DNA of 64,000 nt from an uncultured Reyranella sp. (GCF_945957355.1 NZ_CAMFKM010000015.1:62001-126000), one strand, 5' to 3'. Numbered from the stretch's first letter, positions 10,676 to 19,898 are shown. Translations and numbers: made by a program. The notes: generated from the letters alone by a model not told the origin.

Positions 10676-11950
10676 CTAGCGTCGCGCGGCGCCCAGCACC
10701 GCGTTCAGCAGGATCGCGCCGAAGGTCGCGGTGCCGATGCCGCCCAGGGCGAACTCGCCAAACTTCAGGGTGAAGTCACCGGTGCCCAGCACGAGCGTGA
10801 TGCCGGCCACCATGAGGTTGCGGCTGTTGCCGAAGTCGACCTTGTTGTCGACCCAGATCTTGGCGCCGGCCACGGCGATCAGGCCGAACACGACGATGCT
10901 GACGCCACCCATGACCGGCAGCGGGATGGTATGGATGAGGGCGCCGAACTTCGGGGAAAAGCCCAGCAGGATGGCAAACAGCCCGGCGACCACGAACAGC
11001 GCCGTCGAGTAGATGCGCGTCGCGGCCATCACGCCGATATTCTCGGCATAGGTCGTGACACCGGTGCCGCCGACACTGCCCGCCACCATGGTCGCCACGC
11101 CGTCGCCCAGGAAGGCGCGGCCGACATAGGGATCCATGTTGCGGCCCGTCATGGCGCTGACGGCACGCAGATGGCCGAGATTCTCGGCGACCAGGATCAG
11201 GGCGACGGGCGCGATCAGCACAATCGCCCGGGTGTCGAAGGCCGGTGCAGTGAAGGCCGGCATGCCGAACCAGGCGGCCTTCGCCAGCAACTCGCCGCTC
11301 ACCGGCTTTCCCAGGCCGAGCCCGTTGGCCAGGAGCGCGTAGACGAGCGTGGCCACGACGAGGCCGACCAGCACCAGCAGGCGCCGCGTTATGCCGCGCG
11401 TGAAGACCGCGACCAGGGCGATGCTCAGGAAGGTCACGGCCTGCATCCAGGCATCGAACGGAGTGGGTGCCATGTTCTTGACCGGCACGGCGGCGAGGTT
11501 GAGGCCGATCACGGCGACGACGGCGCCGGTCACGACCGGCGGCATCAGGCGTTCGATCCAGCCGGTGCCGCTGGCCATCACGACCAGGCCGATCAGCGCA
11601 TAGACCGCACCGCAGATGACGATGCCGCCCAGCGCCACCGCGACATTGGCGTTGGCGCCCTGGCCGGCATAGCCGGTCGCGGCCGCGACCACGGAGATGA
11701 AGGCGAAGGAGGAGCCGACATAGCTCGGGACCTTGCCGCCCACCGCCACGAAGAACATCAGCGTGCCGACGCCACTCATCAGGATGGCGACATTGGGATC
11801 GAAGCCCATCAGCAGGGGCCCCAGCACGGTGGCGCCGAACATCGCCACAACATGCTGGATGCCCAGCGCCACGGTCTGCGGCCATGGCAGCCGCTCGTCC
11901 GGCGCGACGACGATGCCGTCGGCCGGCTGTTTCACGCTCCAGTCGAGCAT
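10676..11950 (-). CDS. Uracil-xanthine permease (NCS2 family)
   Basis: Nucleobase symporter of 424 aa with about 12-14 membrane segments. UraA/NCS2 landmarks visible are QHVVAMFGATVLGPLL near residue 32, VAENLGHLRAVSAMTGR and the GGTGVTTYAENIGVMAATR motif near 280. Most related to uracil permeases, although xanthine or other nucleobases are possible. It is encoded opposite to the dsbB-like gene and lies 26 bp downstream of the DUF2189 gene. Confidence 0.92.
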   Translation of the reverse strand: MLDWSVKQPADGIVVAPDERLPWPQTVALGIQHVVAMFGATVLGPLLMGFDPNVAILMSGVGTLMFFVAVGGKVPSYVGSSFAFISVVAAATGYAGQGANANVAVALGGIVICGAVYALIGLVVMASGTGWIERLMPPVVTGAVVAVIGLNLAAVPVKNMAPTPFDAWMQAVTFLSIALVAVFTRGITRRLLVLVGLVVATLVYALLANGLGLGKPVSGELLAKAAWFGMPAFTAPAFDTRAIVLIAPVALILVAENLGHLRAVSAMTGRNMDPYVGRAFLGDGVATMVAGSVGGTGVTTYAENIGVMAATRIYSTALFVVAGLFAILLGFSPKFGALIHTIPLPVMGGVSIVVFGLIAVAGAKIWVDNKVDFGNSRNLMVAGITLVLGTGDFTLKFGEFALGGIGTATFGAILLNAVLGAARR

Positions 11951-11976
11951 TCTCCCGCTCTTTGCCTTCTTGTTGG

Positions 11977-12849
11977 TTAGACGACGACCTTTCTATAGAG
12001 GTGCCAGGTCGCGTGGCCCAGTACCGGCAGCGCGATGGCGAGGCCGATCAGGAGAGGCAGTGCGCCGACAAGGAGGCTTGCCGCGACGATCAGGCCCCAC
12101 ATCGTCATCGGTCCCGGGTTCATCCGCACGGCGCGGACCGAGGTCGCGATGGCGGTGCCGACGCCGACATTGCGGTCGAGCAGCATCGGGAAGGACACGA
12201 CGCCGATCACCAGGACGGCGAGGGCAAACAGAAAACCTATGCCGATGCCGACGATGGTCATCGTCCAGCCCTGCGACGTTGTCAGGGCATCTCGTACGAA
12301 GGCCTGGGCGGAGACCGGGGCATCCGGCCCGAGGGTAACGGTGTAGAGGAGGTTTGCCGCGAACAGCCACAGGCAGAAGATCGCGAGCAACAGCAGGCTC
12401 ATGATCATGATCCCGCCGATGTTCGGCGAGCGCACGACCGCGAAGGCGTCCGTCCAACGGGTCTCGAGCCCGTGCTCTCGCCGGCGGCTGATCTCGTAGA
12501 GGCCGAGCCCGAATATCGGTGCGATCAGGGCGAAGCCGGCGATCAGCGGGAAGACCAGCGCCAGCAGGCCGTAGTCGAAGGCCATACGCGAGATCGCGAG
12601 GCCCGCGATCGGATACAGGAGACAGAGCATGATGACGTCCGTCCGGCAGGCGCCGAAGTCGCGCACGCCCTTCGCAAGGGCATCACCGACATCGGTTGCG
12701 GTGATGCGACGGACCGTGGGGGGCGCCGAAGCGCGATCCTCCCAGGCGCCGTCCATGGTGGTGGCCGCCGAGCCGACGGCCAAGCTTGTCTGCTTGAGAT
12801 GATCCCATCCCCATTCGAGGGGATTTCGGATGTGGTTCTGGGTCGCCAT
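11977..12849 (-). CDS. DUF2189 membrane protein
   Basis: A 290-aa protein with about six hydrophobic helices. The pattern is a hydrophilic N terminus, a WxxFxxxP-like region, then paired helices around MLCLLYPIAGLAISR and a glycine-rich C-terminal helix. This matches alphaproteobacterial DUF2189 proteins of unknown function. The start at 12849 is set by a strong AAGGAGG 7 nt upstream, so an upstream in-frame start is not used. The neighbouring permease may be co-transcribed. Confidence 0.8.
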   Translation of the reverse strand: MATQNHIRNPLEWGWDHLKQTSLAVGSAATTMDGAWEDRASAPPTVRRITATDVGDALAKGVRDFGACRTDVIMLCLLYPIAGLAISRMAFDYGLLALVFPLIAGFALIAPIFGLGLYEISRRREHGLETRWTDAFAVVRSPNIGGIMIMSLLLLAIFCLWLFAANLLYTVTLGPDAPVSAQAFVRDALTTSQGWTMTIVGIGIGFLFALAVLVIGVVSFPMLLDRNVGVGTAIATSVRAVRMNPGPMTMWGLIVAASLLVGALPLLIGLAIALPVLGHATWHLYRKVVV

Positions 12850-12990
12850 GACTGCCTCCTTGCGAACGAAAGTCCGAAGGTCGCGGTCCGTCGTGATCAC
12901 GACAGAGCGCGATCCACCACAAGGATAGAGTCTACGCCCGGCAGAGGGGGAAGTCTCCCCCTCTCGGTGTACGGCGAAGAGAGCCGTTCG

Positions 12991-13920
12991 CTACTGCGAG
13001 AACTTCAGGTACTGGGCCACGAAATCGCAGCCGACGCTCTTGGAGTAGGCGTCGATCAGCTTCTGGGTGATCGGGCCCGGCGCCTTGCCGTCGCCGACCG
13101 GCGCGCCGTTGAAGCTCTTCACCGGCAGGATGCAGAGGCTGGTCGAGGTGAGGAACATCTCCTCGGCATTGGCGGCGTCGAACAGGTCGATGTCGCCCGG
13201 CGTGCAGGCGACGCCGATCTGCTTGGCCATGTCCATGGTCATCTGGCGGCTGACGCCCGGCAGGACGTAGCGCTCGGACGGTGTGAAGAGCTGGCCTTCG
13301 CGCACGATGAAGATGTTGCTGCCCAGGCCCTCGGCAAGGTTGCCGTTCTCGTCCAGCAGGATCGGCCAGGCGTCCGGATTGAGCGCCTTGATCGGCTTCT
13401 CGGCCATGATCATGTTGAGATAGTTGTGCGTCTTGGCGCGGGGCGAGAGCATCGACGGGGCGATGCGGCGCGCCGTCGTGGTCATCGCCTCGGCGCCCTC
13501 GCGGTAGAGCTTGCCGCGCTTGGCGAGCGGCAGGGGAGTCATCTCGATCACGACCTGCGGGCCGACATTCTCCCAGCCTTCGTCGCCGACCGCATCGACG
13601 CCGCGGCTGACCCGCTGGCCCAGCCACCAGTCGCCGACCTCGGCCCGGAGATGCTCGTTGCGCGCCACGACCTCCTCGCTGTGGGCAATCATCTCCTTCG
13701 GCGACAAGCCGGGATCGATCTGCAGGTAGCGCAGCGAACGGTAGAAGCGGTCGATATGCTCCTTCAGGCGGAACGGCACGCCGTTGAAGGTGCGGGTCAT
13801 GTCGAAAGCGCCGTCGCCGTATTTCCAGCTGCGGTCGCGGAACGGGATCATGACCTGGTTCTCCGGCACGAACTTGCCGTTGAACCAGGCGATGCGTTGA
13901 TTGCTGAGCTGCTGGGCCAT
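12991..13920 (-). CDS. Class IV aminotransferase (branched-chain or D-amino acid type)
   Basis: PLP fold-type IV transaminase of 309 aa. It has FNGKFVPENQVMIPFRDRSWKYGDGAFD at the start of the small domain (the usual GxGxFD region), the PLP-lysine segment PRAKTHNYLNMIMAE, and EGLGSNIFIV near residue 200. The ATG at 13920 follows AGGAGG. It lies 14 bp downstream of the GntR regulator in the same direction and is divergent from a class III aminotransferase and ABC importer, so it likely acts on the imported amino compound or its product. The substrate is not determined. Confidence 0.88.
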   Translation of the reverse strand: MAQQLSNQRIAWFNGKFVPENQVMIPFRDRSWKYGDGAFDMTRTFNGVPFRLKEHIDRFYRSLRYLQIDPGLSPKEMIAHSEEVVARNEHLRAEVGDWWLGQRVSRGVDAVGDEGWENVGPQVVIEMTPLPLAKRGKLYREGAEAMTTTARRIAPSMLSPRAKTHNYLNMIMAEKPIKALNPDAWPILLDENGNLAEGLGSNIFIVREGQLFTPSERYVLPGVSRQMTMDMAKQIGVACTPGDIDLFDAANAEEMFLTSTSLCILPVKSFNGAPVGDGKAPGPITQKLIDAYSKSVGCDFVAQYLKFSQ

Positions 13921-13934
13921 GATGATCCTCCTGA

Positions 13935-14693
13935 TCAGTTGACTTGAAGTTCGAAGGCCGCGTCGCGGGTGGATGGGCGGCGCCGCTTGCCGACAGTCGC
14001 CGGGACCGCCGGCGCGATGTTGCCGTTCTCGTCGGCAAGGCCCGCCACATAGGAAAGCGCGCGGCGGATGTCGTTCTCCATCTCCCGGCGAGCTGTCGCC
14101 GCATCGCCCGCCTGCAACGCGTCGATCAGGCGCTGCCGCCCGGCCGGTCCGCGCGAGGAGGAGATGAAGTCGGGATAGAGGAGATTCATGTAGGGGCCGG
14201 TCTGCAGCCACAGCCCTTCGATGAGGCGCAGCAGGGTGGGCTGCGCGGCTGCCGCGTAGACCGCGAAATGGAACTCGCGCACCTTCTGGCGATCGGTGGC
14301 GCTGTCGCCGCGTGTTCGGGCGGCGAGGATCTCGCGCGCGGCGCGACGGATGTCGGCGATCTGGGCGCGCGAGGCGGCATGGGCCGCCTTGGCCGCGGCG
14401 AGACCTTCGAGCTCCATCCGGATGTCGCGCAGTTCGAGGACCTTGTCCCGGGTCATCAGCGGAACGCGGACCGACCGGTTGGGATTCATCTCGAACGCAC
14501 CCTCGGCGACCAGGCGGCGCAGCGCTTCGCGCACCGGCGTCAGGCTGACACCCAGGACGCCCGCAACGTACCGGAAGGTGACCTTCTGACCGGGCGCAAA
14601 CCGGCCCATGGTCAGCGCCTCGCGCAACGACGCGTACACCTGCTGGCGGAGCGAGGTGTCGGCAGCGTCCGGAGGGGGCGCGGTACGGGGCAT
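13935..14693 (-). CDS. GntR-family transcriptional regulator (FadR/VanR type)
   Basis: A 252-aa regulator with an N-terminal winged helix (about 15-80; VSLTPVREALRRLVAEG is the recognition-helix region) and a C-terminal all-alpha FCD effector domain (about 85-215) with the metal-binding-like DIRMELEG, REFHFAVY and RREMENDIRRAL segments. It is divergent from the class III aminotransferase operon. Two perfect TGTGATCACA palindromes in the intergenic gap are the likely operators, implying autoregulation and control of both transcription units. Confidence 0.9.
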   Translation of the reverse strand: MPRTAPPPDAADTSLRQQVYASLREALTMGRFAPGQKVTFRYVAGVLGVSLTPVREALRRLVAEGAFEMNPNRSVRVPLMTRDKVLELRDIRMELEGLAAAKAAHAASRAQIADIRRAAREILAARTRGDSATDRQKVREFHFAVYAAAAQPTLLRLIEGLWLQTGPYMNLLYPDFISSSRGPAGRQRLIDALQAGDAATARREMENDIRRALSYVAGLADENGNIAPAVPATVGKRRRPSTRDAAFELQVN

Positions 14694-14724
14694 CGGTTGT
14701 GGAGCTTAGACCAGGCCCTCGGAA

Positions 14725-14738
14725 TTTGTGATCACAAA
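14725..14738. promoter_or_regulatory. Operator 1 for the GntR regulator
   Basis: TTTGTGATCACAAA is a perfect 14-bp palindrome, 32 bp upstream of the GntR start codon. The shape (TGTGATCACA core) fits FadR-subfamily operators. An identical 10-bp core recurs 57 bp to the right. Confidence 0.7.
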
Positions 14739-14783
14739 AATGCATTGCTGGGGTGGAAAGCGGCGGATAGGCTCGAGCGGATT

Positions 14784-14793
14784 TGTGATCACA
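14784..14793. promoter_or_regulatory. Operator 2 for the GntR regulator
   Basis: Second perfect TGTGATCACA core, again preceded by TT, followed by an AT-rich TTATTTT stretch that could be a -10 region for the rightward aminotransferase-ABC operon starting at 14846. The 57-bp spacing to operator 1 could allow looping or separate control of the two divergent promoters. Confidence 0.7.
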
Positions 14794-14845
14794 TTATTTT
14801 GCCGCGCACCTCGGTCGCGGGCATCGTTCTTGCTGGGTGAGGGAC

Positions 14846-16156
14846 ATGCGCTCCTACGCGAAATCGATCGCACTCTACGAAAAGACCCGGAAGCATCTGG
14901 CCGGCGGCGTCAGCAGCAACGTGCGCTACGCCAGCGTGCCGGTACCGCTGTTCTTCGCCCGCGGCGAGGGCGCCAGGCTCTATGACGTCGATGGCAACGT
15001 GCACATCGACTATGTGCTGGGCAACGGGCCGGCCATTCTGGGGCACGCGCCGAAGACGGTGATCGAGGCGGTGGCGGTTTCCCTGGGCGAGGGCCAGCTC
15101 TTTGCCGCGCAGAATCCACGCGAGACGGAGCTGGCGGAGCGACTGTGCGGCCTGTTGCCGGGCGCCGAGGTCGTGCGCTTCACCACCTCGGGTACGGAAG
15201 CCGTGCTGATGGCCTTTCGCCTGGCGCGCGCCTTCACCGGCCGCGAGAAGATCCTGAAGTTCGAGGGTCACTACCATGGCTGGAGCGACCAGGCCTATAT
15301 CAGCGCCCGGCCGCCGCTGAACGAGGCGGGACCCGCGGACGCGCCGGTGCCGGTCGCCGGTTCGCCGGGCATGCCGGCCAGCGTGCTGGGTGACGTCGCC
15401 GTCTGCACCTGGAACGATCTCGATCTGCTGGAACAGACGCTGCAGCGCCATCGCGGCGAGATCGCCGGCGTGATCATGGAACCGGTCATGGTGAATGGCG
15501 GCGCGATCCCGCCGGCGCCGGGCTATCTCGAAGGCGTCCGAGCCCTATGCGACAAGCACGGCGCGCTGTTCATCTGCGACGAGGTCATCACCGGCTTCCG
15601 GGTCGGCCTGCGTGGCGCCCAGGGCAAGTTCGGCGTGAAGGCCGACCTCAGCATCTATGCAAAGGCCGTCGCGGCCGGCTTCCCGCTGGCCATGGTCGCC
15701 GGCCGGCGCGACATCATGGACACGCTGGTCGACAAGGGCGTGATGCATGGCGGCACCTATAACGGTAACGTCCAGAGCATGGCGGCGTCTCTGGCGGCCC
15801 TGGATGTGCTCGAAGCGAATGACGGTGCGGTCTATCGCGATCTCGAAGCGCGCGGCACGGAGCTGATGCAGGGCCTCGCTTCGCTGGCGGCCAGGCACAA
15901 GCTGCCGATCCGCGTGCAGGGCATGCCGGCGATCTTCCAGACCTTCTTCACCTCCGGTCCGGCACCCCGCAACTATCGCGACTCGGCGGCCTGCGATCGC
16001 GACGCCATGCTGGCCTTCCATGCGGCCCTGCAGGAAGAGGGCGTCCGGGCCCAGCAGGCCGGAAAGTGGTTCCTCTCGACGGCGCACGACCGGCCGGTGA
16101 TCGAGGAGACGCTCGCCGCCGCCGACCGCGCCATGGCCAAGCTGGCCCGCGTCTAG
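14846..16156 (+). CDS. Class III aminotransferase, glutamate-1-semialdehyde aminomutase-like
   Basis: PLP enzyme of 436 aa in the HemL-like branch of class III transaminases: TTSGTEAVLMAFRLARAFTGR (PLP phosphate site) near 115, the GHYHGW segment, FICDEVITGFRVG, and the Schiff-base Lys in IYAKAVAAGFPLAM. The genomic setting (GntR control, polyamine-type ABC importer directly downstream) argues against a haem role and for amino-group removal from an imported amine or omega-amino acid. The ATG at 14846 follows GTGAGGG; a GTG 9 bp earlier is possible. Confidence 0.88.
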   Translation: MRSYAKSIALYEKTRKHLAGGVSSNVRYASVPVPLFFARGEGARLYDVDGNVHIDYVLGNGPAILGHAPKTVIEAVAVSLGEGQLFAAQNPRETELAERLCGLLPGAEVVRFTTSGTEAVLMAFRLARAFTGREKILKFEGHYHGWSDQAYISARPPLNEAGPADAPVPVAGSPGMPASVLGDVAVCTWNDLDLLEQTLQRHRGEIAGVIMEPVMVNGGAIPPAPGYLEGVRALCDKHGALFICDEVITGFRVGLRGAQGKFGVKADLSIYAKAVAAGFPLAMVAGRRDIMDTLVDKGVMHGGTYNGNVQSMAASLAALDVLEANDGAVYRDLEARGTELMQGLASLAARHKLPIRVQGMPAIFQTFFTSGPAPRNYRDSAACDRDAMLAFHAALQEEGVRAQQAGKWFLSTAHDRPVIEETLAAADRAMAKLARV

Positions 16157-17119
16157 ATGTCGGACATCCGTCTCGAAGGAGTGGCCAAGCGCTACGGCGC
16201 CTTCGCGGCGGCCGACCAGGTCGACCTCTCGGTGACCCAGGGTGAGTTCGTCACCATCCTGGGGCCGAGCGGATCGGGCAAGACGACGCTGCTGTCGCTG
16301 ATCGCCGGCCTCAACCGGCCGACCTCGGGGCGCATCTTCATCGGCGGGCGCGACGTCACCAACGCGACGGCGCAGGAACGCAATATCGGGCTGGTCTTCC
16401 AGTCCTACGCGCTGTTCCCGCACATGACCGTGCTGGAAAACGTGCTGTTCCCGCTGGGGGTCCGCAAGATCGGCGGCGCCGAGGCGGACAGGCTGGCGCG
16501 CGACGCTCTCAAGTTGGTCCGGCTCGACGGGCTGGAGGCCCGGCGCCCGTCGCAACTCTCGGGCGGCCAGCAGCAGCGCGTAGCGCTGGCGCGGGCGGTG
16601 GTCTTCAAGCCCGACATCCTGCTGCTCGACGAGCCCCTAGGCGCGCTCGACCGCAAGCTGCGCGAGGAACTGCAGGTCGAGCTGAAGCAGCTCCAGCGCA
16701 CGCTGGGGGTCACGACCCTGCTGGTGACGCACGACCAGGAAGAGGCACTGTCGCTCTCCGACCGGATCATGGTGCTCGACAAGGGGCGCACGCAGCAGGT
16801 CGCGGCGCCGGCGGAGGCCTATCTCAAGCCCGCCAATCGTTTCGTCGCGGAGTTCCTGGGCATCGCCAACTTCGTCGACCTGCCCGACGGCCGGAACGGC
16901 GTGGTTCGGCCGGAGCGGGTCCGCTTTACCGCGGAGGGACAGGGACGACCGGCGCGGGTCGTCGAGGCGATCTATCTCGGCCAGATGGTGCGATACCACC
17001 TGGCTCTCGAAGGCAATCAATCGGTCGTGGCGGCCGTGCCATTCCTGGGCACGGCGCATGCGCCGGGAGAGCGTGTCAGCGTTTCGTGGGAGTCGGCCGA
17101 CGTTTGGCCAGTAACATAG
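16157..17119 (+). CDS. ABC transporter ATPase, polyamine/opine type (PotA-like)
   Basis: Cytoplasmic ATPase subunit of 320 aa: Walker A GPSGSGKTT near 36, Q-loop VFQSYALFPHMTV, signature LSGGQQQRVALARA near 135, Walker B ILLLDEPLGALDRK, H-loop VTHDQEEA, and a C-terminal TOBE-like regulatory domain (VVRPERVRF). The ATG directly abuts the stop of the aminotransferase gene. It forms an importer with the receptor and two permeases that follow. Confidence 0.93.
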   Translation: MSDIRLEGVAKRYGAFAAADQVDLSVTQGEFVTILGPSGSGKTTLLSLIAGLNRPTSGRIFIGGRDVTNATAQERNIGLVFQSYALFPHMTVLENVLFPLGVRKIGGAEADRLARDALKLVRLDGLEARRPSQLSGGQQQRVALARAVVFKPDILLLDEPLGALDRKLREELQVELKQLQRTLGVTTLLVTHDQEEALSLSDRIMVLDKGRTQQVAAPAEAYLKPANRFVAEFLGIANFVDLPDGRNGVVRPERVRFTAEGQGRPARVVEAIYLGQMVRYHLALEGNQSVVAAVPFLGTAHAPGERVSVSWESADVWPVT

Positions 17120-17130
17120 AGGGGAACGAG

Positions 17131-18153
17131 ATGAAGAGACGTACATTCGTCGGTGCTGCCGCCGCCCTGCCGGCCGTCGGCCTCCTGTCCGGGACGGCGC
17201 GGGCGCAGGTGAAGGAAATCCGCATGATCGAGTCCGGCGGCAAGTCCGGCGAATCGATCGAGGTGGGATACATCGAGCCCTTCACCAAGAAGACCGGCAT
17301 CAAGGTCATTCGCGAGAGCCCCAATTCGCTGGGCAAGCTGCGCGCGCTGGTGGAGAGCGGCCAGACCAGCACGGTGCTGATGGAGCTGGGTTCGGGAACA
17401 CTGGTGCAGGCGCGGAACCTCAAGCTCATCGAGCCGATCGACTGGGCCGCGGTCAATCCGGCGCCGATGTTCCCCGAAGCCAGGAACGAGTACGGCTTCG
17501 GCTACCAGTATTTCTCCACCATCATGGCCTGGCGCGCCGGCGCCAAGGCGCCCAAGAACTGGGCCGAGTTCTTCGATACCAAGGCCTTCCCGGGCAAGCG
17601 CTGTCTGCCGGACTTCCCGCACTACAGCCTGCCGTTCGCCGTGATGGCGACGGGCGTGCCGGCCGACAAGCTGTTCCCGCTCGATGTCGAGACCGGCTTC
17701 AAGAAGCTGAACGAGATCAAGAAGGATATCGCCGTCTGGTGGAAGGCGGGCGCCCAGCCGCCGCAGCTGATGAAGGACAACGAGGTCCAGTACGTGATCT
17801 GCTGGTCGGGGCGCGTCGTCGGCGATCCGGCCTTCGGCTACAACTTCGCGGGCGGCATGGCCGACCTGGCCTACTTCTCCATCGTCAAGGGGTCGAAGCC
17901 CGAGGATCGTGCCGCGGCCTACAAGCTGATGTACGAGATGTCGCTGCCCGCGAACCAGGCCAAGGCGGCGACGGTGATCTCCTATACCGGCCCGAGTCCC
18001 GAGCTCGATGCGCTGCTGCCCAAGGACAAGCTGGCCGACTTCCCGTCGAGCAAGCAGAACAAGTCGGTCCAGTGGTTCCAGAATGCCGAATGGTGGGCGG
18101 CCAATGGCGAGGCCGTGAACAAGAAGTGGGAGGCCTTCAAGCTCGGACTGTGA
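17131..18153 (+). CDS. ABC transporter solute-binding protein (PotD-like)
   Basis: Periplasmic receptor of 340 aa. The ATG at 17131 gives a twin-arginine-like leader (MKRRTFVGAAAALPAV, cleavage near ARAQ). The mature part has extracellular solute-binding domain features such as EPFTKKTGIKV and TVLMELGSGT. It overlaps no neighbour: 11 bp after the ATPase and 99 bp before the first permease, a gap holding an attenuator-like inverted repeat. Ligand unknown; polyamine-like amines are likely. Confidence 0.88.
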   Translation: MKRRTFVGAAAALPAVGLLSGTARAQVKEIRMIESGGKSGESIEVGYIEPFTKKTGIKVIRESPNSLGKLRALVESGQTSTVLMELGSGTLVQARNLKLIEPIDWAAVNPAPMFPEARNEYGFGYQYFSTIMAWRAGAKAPKNWAEFFDTKAFPGKRCLPDFPHYSLPFAVMATGVPADKLFPLDVETGFKKLNEIKKDIAVWWKAGAQPPQLMKDNEVQYVICWSGRVVGDPAFGYNFAGGMADLAYFSIVKGSKPEDRAAAYKLMYEMSLPANQAKAATVISYTGPSPELDALLPKDKLADFPSSKQNKSVQWFQNAEWWAANGEAVNKKWEAFKLGL

Positions 18154-18167
18154 TCAGGCTTTTTGCC

Positions 18168-18234
18168 GGGGGCGCGCCACTCCCGTGGCGCGTCTTTTCA
18201 TCATCTGATCGCGCCGCTGAAGTGGCGCGCCCCC
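18168..18234 (+). promoter_or_regulatory. Attenuator-like competing hairpins between receptor and permease genes
   Basis: Segment 1 (18168-18181, GGGGGCGCGCCACT) pairs perfectly over 14 bp with segment 3 (18221-18234, AGTGGCGCGCCCCC). Its inner part (18173-18180) also pairs over 8 bp with segment 2 (18185-18192), with a TCCC loop and a TCTTTTC tail that resembles an intrinsic terminator. Segments 2 and 3 therefore compete for segment 1. Such structures often set high receptor to permease ratios; active switching is an inference. Confidence 0.6.
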
Positions 18235-18252
18235 AGCAATTGATATGAACGA

Positions 18253-19083
18253 ATGACACGGACGAATCGCCTCGAAGGTTTCGGTTTCATCGCGCCGCTG
18301 CTGGTGCTGATGGTCGTCGCCTTCAATGCGCCCATCGTCTACATGCTGGGCCTCGCCTTCTGGGAGAAGGGGCGGGGCTTCACGCTCGAACACTACGCAG
18401 GCCTGCTCGAGGCGCCGGTCTATCTGCGTGTGCTGGGCAATACGATGCGCATCGCGCTCATTGCCACCATCGCCAACATCCTCATCGGCTATCCGCTGGC
18501 GCACTGGATGCGCGGGCTGGGCAGCCGCGGCCGCATGATCGCGCTGGCGCTGGTCGTCCTGCCCTTCTGGGTCTCGATCCTCGTGCGTACCTACGCCTGG
18601 ATCGTCGTGCTGGGCAATGGCGGTCTGGTGAATCGCGCGCTGCAATGGAGCGGCCTCACCGATGCACCGGTCTCGTTCCTCTACAACGAGCTGGGGGTGA
18701 CGATCGGCATGGCCAACGTGCTGCTGCCGTTCCTGGTCTTGCCACTGTTCGCCGCCATGATCCGCATCGACGACCGGCTGCTGCAGGCTGCGGCCTCGCT
18801 GGGGGCGCCGCCGCGCACCATCTTCTGGAAGGTCTATTTCCCACTCACCCTGCCGGCGCTGGCCGCGGGCGCGCTGCTGGTCTTCATCCTCTGCCTCGGC
18901 TTCTACGTGACGCCTGCGATCCTGGGCGGCGGCCGGGTGCCGATGATCTCCAACCTGCTCGACACGCTGATCAATCAGATCCCGCGCTGGGAGCAGGCTT
19001 CGGCCATCTCGACCATCCTGCTGGTCGTGACGCTCCTGATCTTTGCCGCCTACCGCCGGCTCGACCGCAAGGCGTCGGCATGA
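18253..19083 (+). CDS. ABC transporter permease (PotB-like)
   Basis: Inner-membrane permease of 276 aa with about six helices. The EAA-type cytoplasmic loop is visible as AAASLGAPPRTIFWKVYFPLTLPA near 195. The WVSILVRTYAWIVVLG segment is typical of polyamine-type permeases. Its TGA overlaps the ATG of the second permease. Confidence 0.92.
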   Translation: MTRTNRLEGFGFIAPLLVLMVVAFNAPIVYMLGLAFWEKGRGFTLEHYAGLLEAPVYLRVLGNTMRIALIATIANILIGYPLAHWMRGLGSRGRMIALALVVLPFWVSILVRTYAWIVVLGNGGLVNRALQWSGLTDAPVSFLYNELGVTIGMANVLLPFLVLPLFAAMIRIDDRLLQAAASLGAPPRTIFWKVYFPLTLPALAAGALLVFILCLGFYVTPAILGGGRVPMISNLLDTLINQIPRWEQASAISTILLVVTLLIFAAYRRLDRKASA

Positions 19084-19898
19084 ACCACCAAATGCTCGGC
19101 GGCTCGGTCTGGACGCGGCGCGGCTTGGCGGCCATGGGGATCTTCGGCCTGGTCTTCCTCACCGTGCCGCTGGTCATCGTGATCCCGATGTCCTTCTCCT
19201 CGGCGCGGGCGCTGACCTTTCCGCCGCCCAGCCTGTCGCTGCGCTGGTACGAGACCTTCTTCGGCGATCCGCGCTGGATGGAGGCGATGTGGACTTCGAC
19301 CTTCGTCGCCGCGATCTCCTCGGTCGCGGCGCTGATCCTGGGCGGCCTCGCGGCCTACGGGCTGCGGCGCGGCACCTTCAAGGGGCGCGACTGGGCCGAG
19401 GGCAACTTCATGGCGCCGCTGATCGTGCCGACGATCATCGTGGCCATCGCGCTCTATCTCGCCCTGGCCAAGGTCGGCCTGCTGGGCTCGCTGCTGGGCC
19501 TCGTCGTCGCCCACACGCTGCTCAATGTGCCGCTGGTGATGATGGTCCTGGGCGTGGCGATCCGCGAGTTCGACCAGCGGATCGAACAGGTCGCCTGGAG
19601 CCTCGGCGCCTCGTGGGGCTACACGATGCGCAAGGTGGTGCTGCCTAACCTGGCGCCCAGCGTCTTTGCGGCCTGGATCTTCGCCTTCATCGGCAGCTTC
19701 GACGAGGTGATCGTGACTTCGTTCATCGCCGGCAAGTACGAGACGGTGCCGAAGAAGATGTTCAACGAGCTGATCCTCGAGGTGAACCCGACCATCACGG
19801 CCGTTGCGACCCTGCTGATCGCCTTCACCGTCCTGGCGCTCGCCGCCGTGGCCTTCGTGCTCGGCCGGGCAGGCAAGCTGAAGGAGACCGTGGTCTAG
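19080..19898 (+). CDS. ABC transporter permease (PotC-like)
   Basis: Second inner-membrane permease of 272 aa, starting by ATGA overlap. The EAA loop is EQVAWSLGASWGYTMRKVVLPNLAP, followed by FAFIGSFDEVIVTSFIAG, a PotC/PhnV-type signature. Last gene of the GntR-controlled operon. Confidence 0.92.
   Translation: MNHQMLGGSVWTRRGLAAMGIFGLVFLTVPLVIVIPMSFSSARALTFPPPSLSLRWYETFFGDPRWMEAMWTSTFVAAISSVAALILGGLAAYGLRRGTFKGRDWAEGNFMAPLIVPTIIVAIALYLALAKVGLLGSLLGLVVAHTLLNVPLVMMVLGVAIREFDQRIEQVAWSLGASWGYTMRKVVLPNLAPSVFAAWIFAFIGSFDEVIVTSFIAGKYETVPKKMFNELILEVNPTITAVATLLIAFTVLALAAVAFVLGRAGKLKETVV

Noticed and set aside
11884..13947. A 687-aa plus-strand reading frame
   Set aside because: It is antisense to the DUF2189 and class IV aminotransferase genes, which have clear motifs and Shine-Dalgarno sites. 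Long antisense frames are expected at this GC content.
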